DNA of 64,000 nt from the NCBI GenBank assembly GCA_015499995.1, contig JADNRV010000106.1:1-64000 (forward strand). Direction: 5' to 3'. Each line of letters begins with the position of its first letter. Positions within the stretch are counted from its first letter, which is position 1. The notes under the pieces were generated by a model. That model was not told the DNA's origin, did not search any database, and was given only the letters and a program-made list of their open reading frames with translations. The translations under genes and the position numbers were made by a program. This document shows, piece after piece, positions 45,182 to 56,673 of this stretch. This stretch comes from Flammula alnicola (taxonomy: Eukaryota > Basidiomycota > Agaricomycetes > Agaricales > Strophariaceae).

Positions 45182-47749
45182 CATCAGCAAAACTACACAT
45201 CACTTACCCAACTTACGTAGCTTGAAATCACTTGGAACGCGACTTGGATCACTTTGGCACTTGGACACAGCCACAACATGATTTGGGAAATCATTTTGGT
45301 TCAAACCACGGTTCAAGTGCGCAAGCGACAAGTGCGTAAGTGATAAGTGCATAAATGATAAGTGCGGACATTACCTTCAAGTGAACTTTCTCCTCTCTCA
45401 GCGATTTGAGACTTTTGGAAAATGCAGCTGCCACAAAGAATGATGTATGAGGCCGAAGGCCCGAAGCTCTCTGAAGCTCCGCTTGACAGCTTCCCTGGCT
45501 TCTCAGCCTTCCCTGTCGACCAGAAATGAAAGTTCTCGAGATTCTCCCTTCTGCGGGCAACGAAAGATGCAATATAATTTGATGCCTTAGTCCAACGACC
45601 AAGGGAATAATGGTGTAGTGGTAATGGTGTGCAGTCCAGATGATGTCCGCAGGCGCTCGTTCGAATTCGCCTCGAGTGCTATTTTTTCCATGCTTGTTTT
45701 CCGGTTCGGCCGCTTCCTCGCTTCCTCGCTGAAGTCCTATGCATGTCAGTATCTTCTTGGTAGAAAATAAGTAAAACCCTTGAATGCTACAGTTTCCATA
45801 TCCAATTTGTATTTTTATTCCTATCTATTGTGATCTTTTCTTCTTCTTGTTTTTGCGAAATTTTGTCATGATGTTCCGTGAATCGACACTTGTTGTTTGG
45901 CTATAAGCATGTAGTGTTTCCTGAAATGGAGAGCATGCAATCCTTTTTTTTTCTTTGAAAAGTCGAGTTATAATGGCCTCAGAAATGAATTTTATTGATT
46001 TAAAAGATTTTTTTTCATCGTTAGAAGTCGTCCAGCAGCGACTCATTTGATGTGCGGACATGCATGAGAGCATGTCACAAATCCAAACCGTTTCTAACTC
46101 AGACGGGGCAGCAATACTTATACTCTATGTTCGCGACAGTTGTTACATGTTTAAAATCTTTTATTTCTCAACCACATGTACCTGGAGTCAAAGTCTCCAG
46201 CGCGGATACTTCTATGGCCACAAAGCTCCTTTTTGCGTTGTCTAGTTGATGGGCATCATCGATGGGTTCTTCAAAGAACTTTAATTTCCCATTTGTGGGC
46301 GTTGCCGTGTGACGTCATTCTTTGTGGCAGCTGTGTACTCAGACTTTTGACGCTAAGTTCATTTGAACTCCGATGCACATGACCGTGAATTTTTCCATCA
46401 GATAAAGATTCCTTGATATCGCTTTCTCTCAAACCACAACCATCTCCTACTTGCTGTTCTTGACACTCTGCGGATCTGTACTTCCTCGATGTCAGCAAAA
46501 CAAGCGCAAGTGTCTACTCTGCCAGGTGAGTATCCCAGAGTGAATATGACAGCTCCACCACTCATCTTTTCCATCTTTACCAGCTCACAACGTCTTTTGC
46601 CACTCCCTCCGCAATCCACCGGCCATTCTAATGTTAGGTACGACCCATGTCGCATGTGCTTAAGGGCTACAGAGATGGCAGGATGCACCCGCAGACCATG
46701 GTAAGTCCCTGTTTTCAGCATGAAAATGAGATCAGGATTGCTTATCTGTCTCACTCCTCAGGCGGTCCTCGCTGATGACCGTGGCACTTGCCGAAGGCAA
46801 CTCAGCAAACACGTTCAACACCTCGCATACAGTGGCACGTACCAGCGCACAGACACAGCGCACAGACACCGCCGTCATTCAGTTCTTCGGCATGCGAAGC
46901 TCGTAGCTATGTGATCAAGTGTCGGCGTGCAAGATTATCGCTCTAGGATAACGTCCGTGACTTCGATGCGCGTAAGCCTTTCCTCGCATCTACATCCCAA
47001 TATTCCTCTTCACGTTTGAATTTCTCGCATCCTTCAATGTACTAATGTCTTCTTCCAGCGACTACTAATCTGTGCTGTGGTTAGATGTGTTGGGAAGCCT
47101 GACTGTTGCGGAGGTAAGTACAAGTACGTTAGCCATTCAGTGCGGTGCTGATCTACTTAATTCTCCTTCGCTACCCATCGTCATCTCGATCATTTGCTCG
47201 TAAGTACGCTGGCCCCTTTTCCTCTGTTTCATCCTCTAATAATGGTCCATCTTACCAGAAACCAATTGGCAACATCCCCGGTAAGTAGTCGACTTGAGCA
47301 AACTCCATTCGTGTTATTCCGTTGTGTCTCGCGGCTATTCGTGCAGTGTTGCCTTTGCTTTGCATCCCCTGTTCGTATGGGCAGCAGAGCAATCTGGCGT
47401 GAGTAGGTCCGAGAGCATTTCAGTAGATGAGCATTTCAGTAAACGCAGTACTTGCTGTAAATCTGTGTAATAGTCGTGCAATACAAATATTATTTGAACC
47501 CATTTCTAATTGTGTGATGAATCCGAATATTTCTTATTCACTTGGAGCTTCTGACTTATTCACTTGGACGTCTTACGACTTGCTCACTTGAATTCACTTG
47601 AGTTCACTTGTGTAAGAGGATTCACTTGGCTAAGACAAGGACCTCCTTACCCAAGTGAACATACCTTAGGCACTTGAACTCACTTATGCCACTTGGTCAC
47701 TTGTCAAAGTGATGTAAGTCACGTAAGTGAACATGTAGTTTTCCTGATG
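45182..47749. mobile_element. Candidate 2.6-kb element inside the last auxilin intron
   Basis: The ends are inverted: left CATCAGCAAAACTACACATC, right (read inward) CATCAGGAAAACTACATGTT, both continuing CACTTAC. Within about 200 bp of each end there are many CACTTG/CAAGTG motifs (45215-45380 and 47540-47730) in opposite orientation. No transposase was found inside; the interior has a tRNA-like stretch and short intron-like ORF pieces. It lies wholly within the intron between HPDK and the last J-domain helix. No target duplication was identified. Confidence 0.6.
45602..45687 (+). other. tRNA-like pol III promoter relic
   Basis: TGGTGTAGTGG (45611-45621) fits an A box, CGTTCGAATTC (45658-45668) fits a B box, and a T6 run (45682-45687) could end pol III transcription. 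A cloverleaf cannot be closed: acceptor and T stems do not pair. It is better seen as a tRNA-derived or SINE-like fragment than as a tRNA gene. Confidence 0.35.
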
Positions 47750-50700
47750 ACTTAACAAGGATGGCGGATACGATAAACGAGAGGAAAAAGAAGTCGTGCA
47801 TAAGGTGCAGGTATTGAGAAAGCAAGAAGAAAAATAGCGATGTATGAAACAAAGTATACTAGTAGTGCGGAACGAAATACAGTGCGGGTAGAAAATAATA
47901 AAAAGCCAAGGACGCGCAAAAACACTCACTTTATCAGGATGAACCTTCCCAATTGCTCTCACGTAGCCCTTCTTGACCTGAGCTGGCATAACCAAGTCTC
48001 CCAATCCATTCACTTTAACACCTCCTCCCAGTATCTCCTCCCACAGGACGACATCGAGACTGGCTAATAAAGCGCGGATGTTGGTCTCTTTCCCCGTGCG
48101 CCACGCATTTAGGCGAGCGTCGACAGAGTCCTTAAGGCTATGTTTGAGTATGTCGTCAGCTTCAGCTTGGGCGTTGCTGGATCGGAGGGCACGAAGGGCT
48201 TGCGAGGGCGTGGGGTCGCTGACAACAGGTTTGGGCTTCGGCTTGGGTCGTGAAATGGGTTTTGAAGCTTGGTTAGGCGTAGAGGCAGATGATACAGAAA
48301 CGGCACTTCCAGCAACAGTAGTAGCACTGTCGACCATCCTCCAACACCGCCCCGCACCTCTTACAGCTTCTCTTCGCACCCCCTCAGCGACCCATTGAGC
48401 TCCTGCCCCACTTCCAGCTAAGACCTCCCAGTCCTTTCCGGCTTCGCTCCATTTCTCTCGCCCCTCCCAAGCCTCTGCGCGCCTCCTCAACGCCTTCACG
48501 TATCCATCACATAAATCCACGCCCAGCCCTTGTGGGTGTGCCCACCACGCCTCGTTAGCCTTGGTCTGTCCACTAGAGATAACCTCTTTGGGCTCAATCA
48601 CAGGCGACCATACGATCCGACACCGAGCCCGCGAGGCCGAAAGAATCGGCCTCGGACGAAGCACTGCTACCGCCAACAATGATCGGATCCCCAATGCTTT
48701 AGTACAGTCCTCGCCTGCAGCGACATATTCTTCTGTCTTCAACCTGGCCAGCGCGCGATTCGTGTACAGCAGCACCAACAGGAGATGGCCGTCGGGCATG
48801 GCGCTGATCGCCAGGCTGTACGACTCCGCCGCAGATCCGTATTGGCCAAGTTTGAACTGCTCTGTACCGGTGGATTTGTGTTTTAGAGCTTGAGCGATAG
48901 CAGCAGGCGATGCGGTAGGGAGATCTCGCGGTCACGCACGGTTGATCGGTGGAGTCGATGTGGGGGTGGGTCTATTTGAGAAAGAGGAAGTAGATGATTG
49001 GCGTATGTTGGGCTTTGTGTTCGTTGCCGGAGCAGGGGGTTGACGGTGCTTGACGCCGGTGTTTGAGTCAAGGAATGGCATCCGAGAAGAGATCCACTTC
49101 ATGTACTTCCTCCTGGATGTATACGTCAACTCGTGATTCCTGGGTTGTCGACTCCAGAGCAGGCGAGTGTAAATCCTTGAACCCAACTTCCTCCTCGTCG
49201 CTGATGTGCAACGACTCCTGCATCCACTTGGGTCATCTGTCCATTCTGGGACCACTAGCCCCGCCTCTAGCGCCCCTATGAGAACCAGATGCGAAACCAT
49301 CCACAGGTCCGGTGCTCGCTGCACGTTCCTCGTAAGCTTTAACCACCTTCTCCTTCCCTTCCTTCCAGAACGTGCTCGCCTTGCTGAAGATGCTGAGTCC
49401 GATCTCTGATGCTTGCAAAAGCAGCTTATCAGCATGCTCTTGAATGTCGGACACCACAGCACTGCTCGAAGTCGATCCTTCTCCTTCGCGGCGCAGACGT
49501 TCAAGTTCCCATTCCTTTCGTTCTCGTTCGCGCTCTTTCTGACCTTTCGGTGCACCGCGGACTCGAGCGGGGTGGGATGGAGGAGGAGGAGATTCGCGAG
49601 GTCTCTGAAGTTCGTTGTCGTGGGGCCGTTCTCGCTCTGCTCCTTCAGCGGTCGTGATTCTGTTGGACCCACCACCATCACCCAATAGACTCTCCAAAGC
49701 GGCCTGGATGTCTATGCCATTGCTCGTCGCAGCCAGAGCCTTCTTCGCCTGTTGGACAGAAAATCCCATCTCTACAATTTGGCCGAGGATGTGGGGTGGA
49801 GGCGAAGGTGGAGAGACTGTCAATTTCACTTGGCATTGGTGCTTTCAGGATTTGAGGGCTGGGAGATGCTGTGTTAGGATCCTGAAAAAATAAAAGAATG
49901 TATAGATTAGTTTGTTAGTTCGCGTGTTGATAGAAGAATATCACGCACTCGTCCCGTCCGCCTCTCGCCAACATGTGCTCTGACAACTTCTACTGGCTTG
50001 CTTAGCATGCCTAGAATATCGTCTTCATCGTGGTGTACTGCTGCGACGCCGGATTTCGCACTAAACACATCATTGTCCAACAACCCTCGACCGATATCTC
50101 ATCCATATCCACTCCTATGCTGCCCGTCTATAGCTGAAGCGAGATCGTCATCGTCCAGGTCCAGCAAGCCTCGCCCCTGCCCTGAGTGGTGGCTATGACC
50201 ATGGCGACGATGACCATGGTGATGGTGTCGTCGCTGTTCTCTGAATGGGTCGCTGAGAGTCGGGTTGTGTGCGTAGCTGCAGTGTTGATCTGGCACTTGC
50301 GTTCGTGGGTGCATTCTTCGAAGCAGAGGCGCTGGAGGCAGCTCCAGCACCAAAATCACCAAGGCCCCAATCATCTTCGATTGCTGACGAGGCACGTTGT
50401 TTGGAAGCTGACAATGATGTGGTCCCGAATCCCACGAATCCACTTCCACCAACTGAATCTAAACCCACCCATGCCAATGAATCATGCCCCTGCACTTGCG
50501 CGAGCTGCTTCTGCGGAACCGAAGATCCGTGCTGGCGTTGCTTTGCCTCCAGAGCGAGACGAGCAGCTAGCGTCATGGAAGCATTTCCATAGGAATTGCT
50601 AGCAGACGTGAAAAGGTCCCCAAAGGCATCTCCTGAACTTGGTGTTGCGGGTTTGGTGGGCGGTACGGGGGTTCTTTGACTCGACCTCACTCCTCTGGTT

Positions 50701-51388
50701 GACAAGGATGACAAAGAGGGAGTTATGGAGCGTGAAGAAGGGGCAGATGTATTGAGTGACAATGAACTCGCGCCATATCTCGGAGTTGTGGATCCTGAAG
50801 ACGCAAGGAGGGAAAATACGTCTGGTTTTGAAGAGTTGGCAGAAGAAGAATATGGCGGTGCTGCAGAGGAAGCTGAAGAGAGGGTTTGAGGTTTGGATTT
50901 GGGTGGAAGAGGCGCTGATGAAGACCACAAATCCTCGAATGAATTGGACATGTGGTGTATACTTGGAGGACCTGGGTAGATGGGTTGATATTCTAATGGT
51001 TTATCGATATCTGTTACAAATAGATCAGTGGAAATAAAAATGTGAGACTGGAAATTGATACACGTACTGTCCGCCTTTCGTGTTACTCCGGCAGTACGAT
51101 GTGTTCCTGTTTTCGAGTACGATGAAGGTTGGGGACGTATATAATAAAGCAAGTTAGGACGTACATACTTTCTACAATGTTGGCGGCATCGCATTGCGGT
51201 CAAAGTGGGGTTTACACTATATATAGATCGACTGTCATCTATTATTTGGTCTGTCGTGAGAGACTAATTAAACCGTACATAATATGTCATTGCTGTAATC
51301 TGCCAGATGTCCCCACGTAAGCCCAGACCTAATATTTCAATGGCAGACACCTCGACAACGTCTCTCTCAACCACCACCCTACCCAACT

Positions 51389-52965
51389 ATGGGCGGCTGC
51401 ATCCCTACGGTAGATCGTTCCGGGAAGGAACAGTCAGACCTTATTGACAAGCAAATAGAGGAGGATTGCAAGCACTTTAAGTGCAAGTGTAAAATCCTGC
51501 TTCTAGGTGAGCCAATCTCGTCATTTTCGTTTCTCCGTTTCTCTCACGTTTGGTTTCTCGTCAGGCGCTGGGGAGTCTGGGAAGAGTACCATCGTCAAAC
51601 AGATGAAGATTATTCACCAGGACGGTTTCTCTGATACGGAGCTTGCGGAATATCGACTGGTGGTCTACAAGAATGTTCTCGATTCGGCGCAGCAGGTCAT
51701 TGTTTACATGAAGAAGATCGGGTTTGAATGCGTAGAATACTCAAATAGGGTACATCCACCCCTTCTTTCCCCCTTTCTTATTTATTTTCATTCTTGTTTG
51801 TCTGATACTTTCATACCAAAGGCGCTCGCAGACGAGGTCCTCGATTTCCGTCTCGATACAACGAGCAGCACACCCTATTTCCCTCCAGAGATCGCCGAAG
51901 CCATCCACAAGCTCTGGAAAGACTCCATCATCCCTAAAATGATGGATGGACACTCGTCCGACTTCTACCTCATGGATTCCGCCGCTTAGTAGGGTCTCCT
52001 TTTTCCTCTGACAAAATCTCTCTGACTCATCATTCTCTCCCAGTTTCTTCGAGGAGGTGCTATGCATAGGTTCTCCAGGCTACCTACCCAATGAGACAGA
52101 TGTCCTCAGAGCTCGACGAAAAAGCGAAGCAATCACGGAAACTCGATTTACCATGGGTCAACTTTCGTGAGTACCGTATCCTATTTTCTTTTTCGGATGA
52201 TGCACATGGTCAACTTCATTCTGGTCTCGGTGTCCTCTTCTTGGTGTCCTTCCTTGCGATACCGGCTCCAACGTCGAGGGGTTCTTACTTTTTCTTTCAT
52301 CACAAGAGGAACTCACTATCCCTCTGGCAGAATACACATGTTCGATGTTGGAGGCCAGCAGTCAGAGAGAATGAAATGGATTCACTGCTTCGAATCCGTG
52401 ACCTCAATTATCTTCTGCACGGCTTTGAGTGAGTATGATCAGGTGCTACTAGAAGAGAAGACACAAGTATGTTGTATGCCTCTTATTTTATCGATCCGCA
52501 CTCATCTTTGATGCAGAATCGCATGCAGGAGTCCCTCATCCTCTTTGAATCTGTCATCAACTCGCGCTGGTTCCTTCAAACCTCAATAATCTTGTTCCTG
52601 AACAAGATTGATGTCTTCAAGAACAAGGTACCAAAGGTACGTGTGCAGCTCTGCGGTAATATGGCATAAACATCTGATGATTGGCTTGATAGGTGTTGTT
52701 GGAACGATATTTCCCGGATTACCGTGGTGGTCCCGATATTAACAAGGCGGCGAAATATATCCTGTGAAAGTTTATGCAGGTGAACCGGGCTCAACTGAGC
52801 ATATACCCACAGTAAGTATCACCTTCTGTCTTTTTTTCAATCGGTAACTGATTGATTTCCGCTAGTCTGATGCAAGCAACAGACACGATGAACATTCAAC
52901 TAGTGTTCGCCGCTGTTAAGGAGACGATCCTACAAAATGCCTTGAAGGACTCGGGAATTCTATGA
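51389..52965 (+). CDS. Heterotrimeric G-protein alpha subunit, with a TGA at a Trp site
   Basis: Eight exons (51389-51506, 51565-51749, 51822-51988, 52044-52167, 52307-52466, 52518-52636, 52693-52811, 52866-52965) sum to 364 codons. N-terminal MGGC offers Gly2 for myristoylation and Cys4 for palmitoylation. GTPase motifs: P-loop [11 protein letters not shown] (G1), switch [16 protein letters not shown] (G3), [10 protein letters not shown] (G4 NKID) and, in the last exon, the region [13 protein letters not shown] (G5 TCAT equivalent, here ATDT). The C-terminus, LKDSGIL, would contact the receptor. G-alpha relays pheromone or nutrient receptor signals at the plasma membrane. One in-frame TGA (52764-52766) in KYIL(stop)KFMQ stands where relatives have Trp. 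Otherwise splice sites, length and frame are perfect, so this is either a recent null allele or a base error. Confidence 0.88.
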
Positions 52966-53267
52966 TCCGGTTACTTTTCATCCTTTTTCTCCCACTCTTT
53001 TCCTCTCGTTGTATATAGATTTGTCGGGTTGTCATTGCTCTCTTTTGCTTGGTGAGTTTCCTTTCCTTTCTTCATTTCCTCGACATCATCTTCATGATGC
53101 TTGTCAATCATAGTTGGATGGCTGTTTGCATCTCAGCGACTGAGGTTATACCTCATTTGTTGTGATCTGTCATCCATCTTGTTTGCCGTAGAGGCGGCGT
53201 TCTCACTTCACTATTCCATTCAACACTGTTACTGATTCTCTTCATCATCCTAGATCTCTCATGTACA

Positions 53268-53522
53268 TCATGCTCGCTTGTTCATCCTCTTCTGCATGCT
53301 GAACGGATTGGGTTTGTATGTTACAGCTTCCTCTCTGGTAGACAGATCCATGTCCTTCAGCAGTTTGGCCTCCACTGAATCCGTGCTGACAGGTGGGTTG
53401 GAATCGAGATCAGAGTCGTCGGAGTCATTGTAGCAGGACAAGTTTGTGTGGAAGTCAAAGGACCATTCCAGGTCCTGTTGCTTTCTGGGTGTTTTATAAC
53501 TAGTGGTAGTAGTTCCAGACAT
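53268..53522 (-). CDS. Small ORF of unknown function, possible gene fragment
   Basis: The 84-codon ORF starts MSGTTTTSYKTPRKQQDLEW and includes an acidic stretch (SDDSDLDSN) and STREEAVTYKPNPFS. It reads like genuine coding sequence (STREE...YKPNPFS resembles a motif I associate with the N-terminus of larger basidiomycete proteins), but I cannot name the family. The tail MQKRMNKRA may be where an original gene was cut. It lies convergent to the G-alpha gene, 300 bp past its stop. Confidence 0.4.
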   Translation of the reverse strand: MSGTTTTSYKTPRKQQDLEWSFDFHTNLSCYNDSDDSDLDSNPPVSTDSVEAKLLKDMDLSTREEAVTYKPNPFSMQKRMNKRA

Positions 53523-54012
53523 TATGTATGTCTCCGTTCATGAAGTGTCATGTTAAAAAAAGTAGAGCAAGTACGGAATTTTGGGAGCAAATGTGAAGGC
53601 TTTGGGATTAGGATCAAACATGGCCACATAATGCAAAGCCAAATTGGTTGAGGGTAGCTCGGAATTTGCTAATGATTTTCGTGATTTCCAGTTTTCTGCT
53701 ACATCGCGCACTCCCTGCGACACTTGGAAGCCAATTCTCCACGTATTTGGCTGGCCCATGACATCTCCTTGCCCTGCGCGGAACACTCTGGTATTGCATG
53801 GTGAACTGCGGGCCAGTACGGTAAACGGGAGCGCCACGCTTGCGATGGGCTACTAGCTAGCTTGAGTGTTTTACCATTCTGCCAGCGTCTTGTGATCTTG
53901 CCAGCAATGAGTTTGAAATCATCTTCACCGTTCACGGTGCCCGTCCTTCCAGGATTTTTTTCCTGTCATATAAAAATGCTTTCGATCTGCTGTATTACCC
54001 CGTCTCTGCATA

Positions 54013-56667
54013 ATGATTGTGTATGGGCTACTAAGTCTCGCATTCTATGTGAAGATAACTCTTGCATCTCTTACCTCCTCACTTGGGCTGGTAGTCAGCC
54101 TTGGATACGCCGCTTTTGCAGGAAATTCAACTTCACCTGCAGGCATATCCAACAGTCCCGTCACCTTCTTTGGGGACATCCCATATGCTCAACCTCCACT
54201 TGGAAACCTCCGCTTCAGGGCACCTCAACCGTTGAATGAGCATGGATCGACACAAGAGGTCACCGATGCGAGAAACTGGGGGCCTCCGTGCATTCAACGT
54301 CCTGCAGTCCCAGGAATAGGATCTGAAGCAATGCAATCTCATTTCTCTAGCTATGTGCTTTGAATGAACTCTGTTGCAGATTGTCTGACGTTGAATATAT
54401 GGAAACCCACAAACGCCACTGCAGGCGATAAACTCCCTGTTGTCGTTTACATACATGTATGTTCCGCTTTGAAGTTGAAGATATATTCATCAGGAAAAAT
54501 TCAAAATTCAATCTAGCTCAACATAGCATGGATAACGCTCATAGCACTGTAGATTCCTACCCTTTTTGTAGCACTTTGTAGCAATCCAGTGAATTTATGT
54601 AGCACCTGATAGCATGGTAGCATGAAATACTCATAGCATTACATAGACCTATATCACTTTGAGAGAGCTACTAGACCGTAGACTGCTCTACCTGAAAGCT
54701 CCAATATCGCTCACAAAACACAGAAAATATGGCAAAGGGAGTTATATTATATATACCACTGATATAAATGTAATTGCATAGAGCGCAGAACACCTCCATG
54801 GGCAGCATATGACCAATATTGTCTGCTTATGTCCTAAATCCCCCCTCCTTCACCCTTCCTTGCTGCCCCCATGCCCATCCCACACTCACCAATTTAAATG
54901 AACACAAGTATCATGAGCCAGACCACGTCGACAGGAAGTAGTTGAGACCTCTGTCCGCTCTGACCCACAACAGCGAGAGGCTGTTATGCAGTCGTAAGTC
55001 GTTCGTGCACTCCTTGACGTCGTGATCACTGACTTGGTCTTCATTCTATGCAGCCGTAATGGAAAGTTGGAATTTGGAGACGAGGCTGTGATGGGGTATC
55101 AAGTGAGTACACGTCTACTGTCGATCTAAACGTTGGCAGCTTACCGTTGGGTACAACCCTAGGAGTTCAATGATGAAGATGGGATATATTCCTATCTGCA
55201 GCGTCTGGTTTTGTGCAAGCCTGCTCTCCATGGGCAAGTCGATTCTCTGTGTTGTTAAGAGTGAGGAAAAACGGGATTTGGACACTTATCGTTCGAGGCG
55301 CTGACATTGGTTGGTCACCCACGGCACCGCAGTCTAGTGAGAGTTAATCAGCAAGGAAGATGGCAGGCAAAAGAGTAACCCACCGTGTCACTGGGAAGTG
55401 GTTTGGAATACTTCGGACTACTTGTCCTCTCTGACCAACTCCTCGGAAGAGTCGTCATTTGAGGCAGAGCAGCTTGGTCAATGCTACAAGCAAGCTGGAA
55501 GGGAGTTGAGCTGGATAGGTAACAATAGGAAGGTACAGACCACAAAAAACCCTGGAAGGATTCCAGGAAGGTATATGCCAGATGTTAGATGTGAAGGGGT
55601 GGTTGTGGTGATAGGAAGAAACAGGTAGTTGGGAATTTCTGTAAACGGAAGTTCAACATAAGTATCACATATGTCGGAGTTTCAACGAACTTGTGCGTTG
55701 AATTTCGCATGCGGCATTAGTGCACTTTGTTGCAACTTCATTCCTTCCTCCAGGCTCCCATCTTTCTTTCTCTCTTTTTTCTCCCTCAAAATATGATTGT
55801 ATAATATGCCTGTACACATGGTAAATATATGTATGGCTGTCAGTCTACTAAGTGGGTGGCCAAATCTAGGGAAATAAATTTGGACAGCATGTCCATTCAG
55901 CCATGTCCAAAATTTGTCATGGCTTTGTCGAAAAATAAGGGAGACACCTACAATTCGTACAATGAATTCATATAGCCTCCATAGCAGTGATAGCTGTATG
56001 CATTGTCTACAATGAACTTTTAATAATTCACCGCAAGCTATTTTGCACTGCCGAGCACATGGCCGTTGCGATGAAACACGCCCGAGCTGATGTACCATCA
56101 CGCCGAAGCCCCAGAGAGCGATCCGGGTTGGTGCGGGGTCTGTAGTTAACCGGCAATCTACGGCCAAATGTGCTTTTTCCTGATGTTTCGAATGTCTCAA
56201 TTGTCAAGTTATTACTAGGGTGGGGGATTCTATTATGGTGTATGATTGCATCTTTTCTCATATGATTTGCATTGATGTGAAGATAGACACCACAAGGATT
56301 TCCCATGTATGACTGTGTCGCCCAACATCCTGGAGGGGTAATAGGAGTTTCCATCACATACCGCCTTGGCATCCTTGGTTTCTTGGGAGGCCCTCAAGTG
56401 GGTCAAGATGGTGATTTGAACGCTGGGCTTCTTGACCAACGAGCAGGGTTGGAGTGGATACAATGCCACATATCAGTGTTTGGGGGTGATCCCGAAAATG
56501 TCTCCATTTCTGGTGAAAGTGCAGGTGGTGCTTCGGTCATGATGCAGGTCGTAGCTTATGGAGGTTCGTTGCACCTTTGCTGCTCGTCTTCCAAGCCTCA
56601 GGATATTGACAAGGTTAAAGGTTTGAAACCAGTCCCATTCAAGCGTGCGATTGCACAATCAATCGGA
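54013..56667 (+). pseudogene. Type-B carboxylesterase/lipase, interrupted and truncated
   Basis: The first part (54013-54456) starts with a hydrophobic signal-like segment (MIVYGLLSLAFYVKITLASL) and reads VTFFGDIPYAQPPLGNLRFR, then [20 protein letters not shown] and VVVYIH. The second part (about 56290-56667) reads MYDCVAQHPGGVIGVSITYR, LNAGLLDQRAGLEWIQCHIS and the nucleophile elbow FGGDPENVSISGESAGGASV. The family secretes alpha/beta hydrolases acting on esters. Defects: an in-frame TGA at 54361, an insertion of about 1.8 kb after VVVYIH (in or near an intron, removing the oxyanion GGG segment), and loss of everything after RAIAQSIG, including the catalytic Glu and His. It cannot be functional. 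Confidence 0.82.
54515..56275. other. Insertion within the esterase relic, TAGCA-repeat rich at its left end
   Basis: The left 200 bp hold many TAGCA/TAGCAC motifs (54527-54650), the sort of subterminal clustering seen in other elements of this window. A weak matching end is near 55981-56000. ORFs here (for example 55682-56200 on minus) have no recognisable similarity. Limits and class are uncertain. Confidence 0.35.
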
Positions 56668-56673
56668 TAGGGT

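Larger units (their letters stand above)
45042..50951 (-). pseudogene. Auxilin/Swa2-like clathrin-uncoating J protein, interrupted by stops
   Basis: Starts MSNSFEDLWSSSAPLPPKSK at 50951. Main parts: exon 1 (to about 49949) with disordered Ser-rich and acidic clathrin/AP-binding-like segments (GLLDLDDDDLASAID); UBA domain (HILGQIVEMGFSVQQAKKAL); TPR repeats (EQFKLGQYGSAAESYSLAIS, YTNRALARLKTEEYVAAGED, YVKALRRRAEAWEGREKW); and the J domain (VKKGYVRAIGKVHPDK). The last J-domain helix (STVEQCMLANGVFGTLNEAW) lies in a final exon at 45143-45042, 2.8 kb away across an intron that holds a transposon-like insert. Auxilin recruits Hsc70 to uncoat clathrin vesicles. In-frame TGA codons occur at 50101-50099, 49235-49233 and 48934-48932, and at least three frame changes are needed. 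Either a decayed copy or a gene with assembly errors; the domain content is clear. Confidence 0.8.

Noticed and set aside
46489..47406. Apparent chain of very short exons with good splice donors
   Set aside because: The joined pieces give no recognisable protein and the stretch lies inside a candidate transposon; the splice-like signals could be chance.
1698..52766. UGA reassigned to an amino acid in this organism
   Set aside because: Intact genes here (the phosphate transporter) end in TGA, and premature TGA replaces Arg in some families and Trp in others, which no single reassignment explains.
55682..56200. 172-codon minus-strand ORF inside the esterase insertion
   Set aside because: No recognised motif, no splice context, and the interval looks like transposon filler.
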